34,461 nt of DNA, from assembly GCA_015486015.1 (NCBI GenBank), contig WFSL01000025.1, forward strand, positions 1 to 34,461, in the 5' to 3' direction. The DNA is from Aquificota bacterium (GTDB lineage Bacteria > Thermosulfidibacterota > Thermosulfidibacteria > Thermosulfidibacterales > B14-G1). Shown here piece by piece: positions 34,361 through 34,461 of this stretch; position 1 is the first letter of the stretch, and each line of letters begins with the position of its first letter. The position numbers and the translations under genes are program-made. A model generated the notes under the pieces. The model saw only the letters and a program-made list of their open reading frames with translations. It did no database searches and was not told the origin of the DNA.

Positions 34361-34461
34361 ATCATCTCACCTCCCACAGGTATCTTCTTCTGAACAATAT
34401 AGAGTCGAGCATCCCCCTGGTCCTCTGAAAAATCCCCCTCCAACCCCCACGCTTCCTGAAG
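34357..34461 (-). CDS. C-terminal end of an unidentified gene, partial
   Basis: On the minus strand, 34 codons are open from the window edge to TGA at 34357-34359, ending QKKIPVGGEMI. The stop overlaps the HU gene start as ATGA, as in many gene pairs here, which favours a real gene. A stretch this short could also be open by chance. The product is not recognisable from 34 residues. Confidence 0.5.
   Translation of the reverse strand, partial: LQEAWGLEGDFSEDQGDARLYIVQKKIPVGGEMI

Overview
The window looks like ordinary chromosome from a Gram-negative, probably anaerobic bacterium. The best guess is Desulfobacterota (former Deltaproteobacteria) or a related deep lineage. This rests on gene content: a tripartite RND efflux pump with an outer-membrane lipoprotein, yajC-secD-secF, futalosine-type menaquinone synthesis (MqnD), cobalamin genes, and a tilS-hpt-ftsH-folP-cdaA gene order. 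No rRNA or other strong taxonomic marker is present, so the placement is inference. Most of the window has fairly high G+C; the first about 1.5 kb is clearly more A+T-rich.

Positions 1-1513 look foreign. They hold an Mrr-like nuclease gene, apparently frameshifted at a T-TTA-AAA heptamer, then two hairpins and a possible gene remnant. The segment abuts the 3' end of tRNA-Arg(CCT), a usual position for an integrated element. A divergent tRNA-Ser(GCT) follows. From 2061 to 9356 a compact plus-strand operon encodes a TYW1-like radical SAM protein, TilS, Hpt, FtsH, FolP, the c-di-AMP synthase CdaA and NAD kinase, with many overlapping or nearly touching genes. MqnD lies opposite it, followed by an ACT-domain protein and peptide deformylase on the plus strand.

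From 18888 down to 11482 a minus-strand run encodes a branched-chain-type solute-binding protein, YajC, SecD, SecF, RNA polymerase omega, a peptide-type solute-binding protein, TsaD and a small unknown protein coupled to tsaD. Neither binding protein has its transporter nearby. From 19035 to 22542 three cobalamin genes (cobT and cbiB forward, cobQ reverse) meet in a 59-base tail-to-tail coding overlap. A VapBC toxin-antitoxin pair follows, with its promoter visible.

From 23448 to 29259 lies an efflux operon (membrane fusion protein, RND pump, NodT-type outer-membrane lipoprotein). It is divergent from a CecR-like TetR regulator, and a palindrome covering the pump promoter is a likely operator. 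Downstream of tetR are a PaaI-like thioesterase, a cupin, a branched-chain aminotransferase and an FmdB-type zinc-ribbon protein. The window closes on the minus strand with an NfeD-type membrane protease, a metallophosphoesterase, an HU-family protein and the tail of an unidentified gene.

I found no CRISPR array, complete mobile element or clearly new multi-gene system. The strongest leads are the frameshifted nuclease at the tRNA-bounded island edge, the small protein coupled to tsaD, the cbiB/cobQ overlap, and the TetR operator at the efflux promoter.
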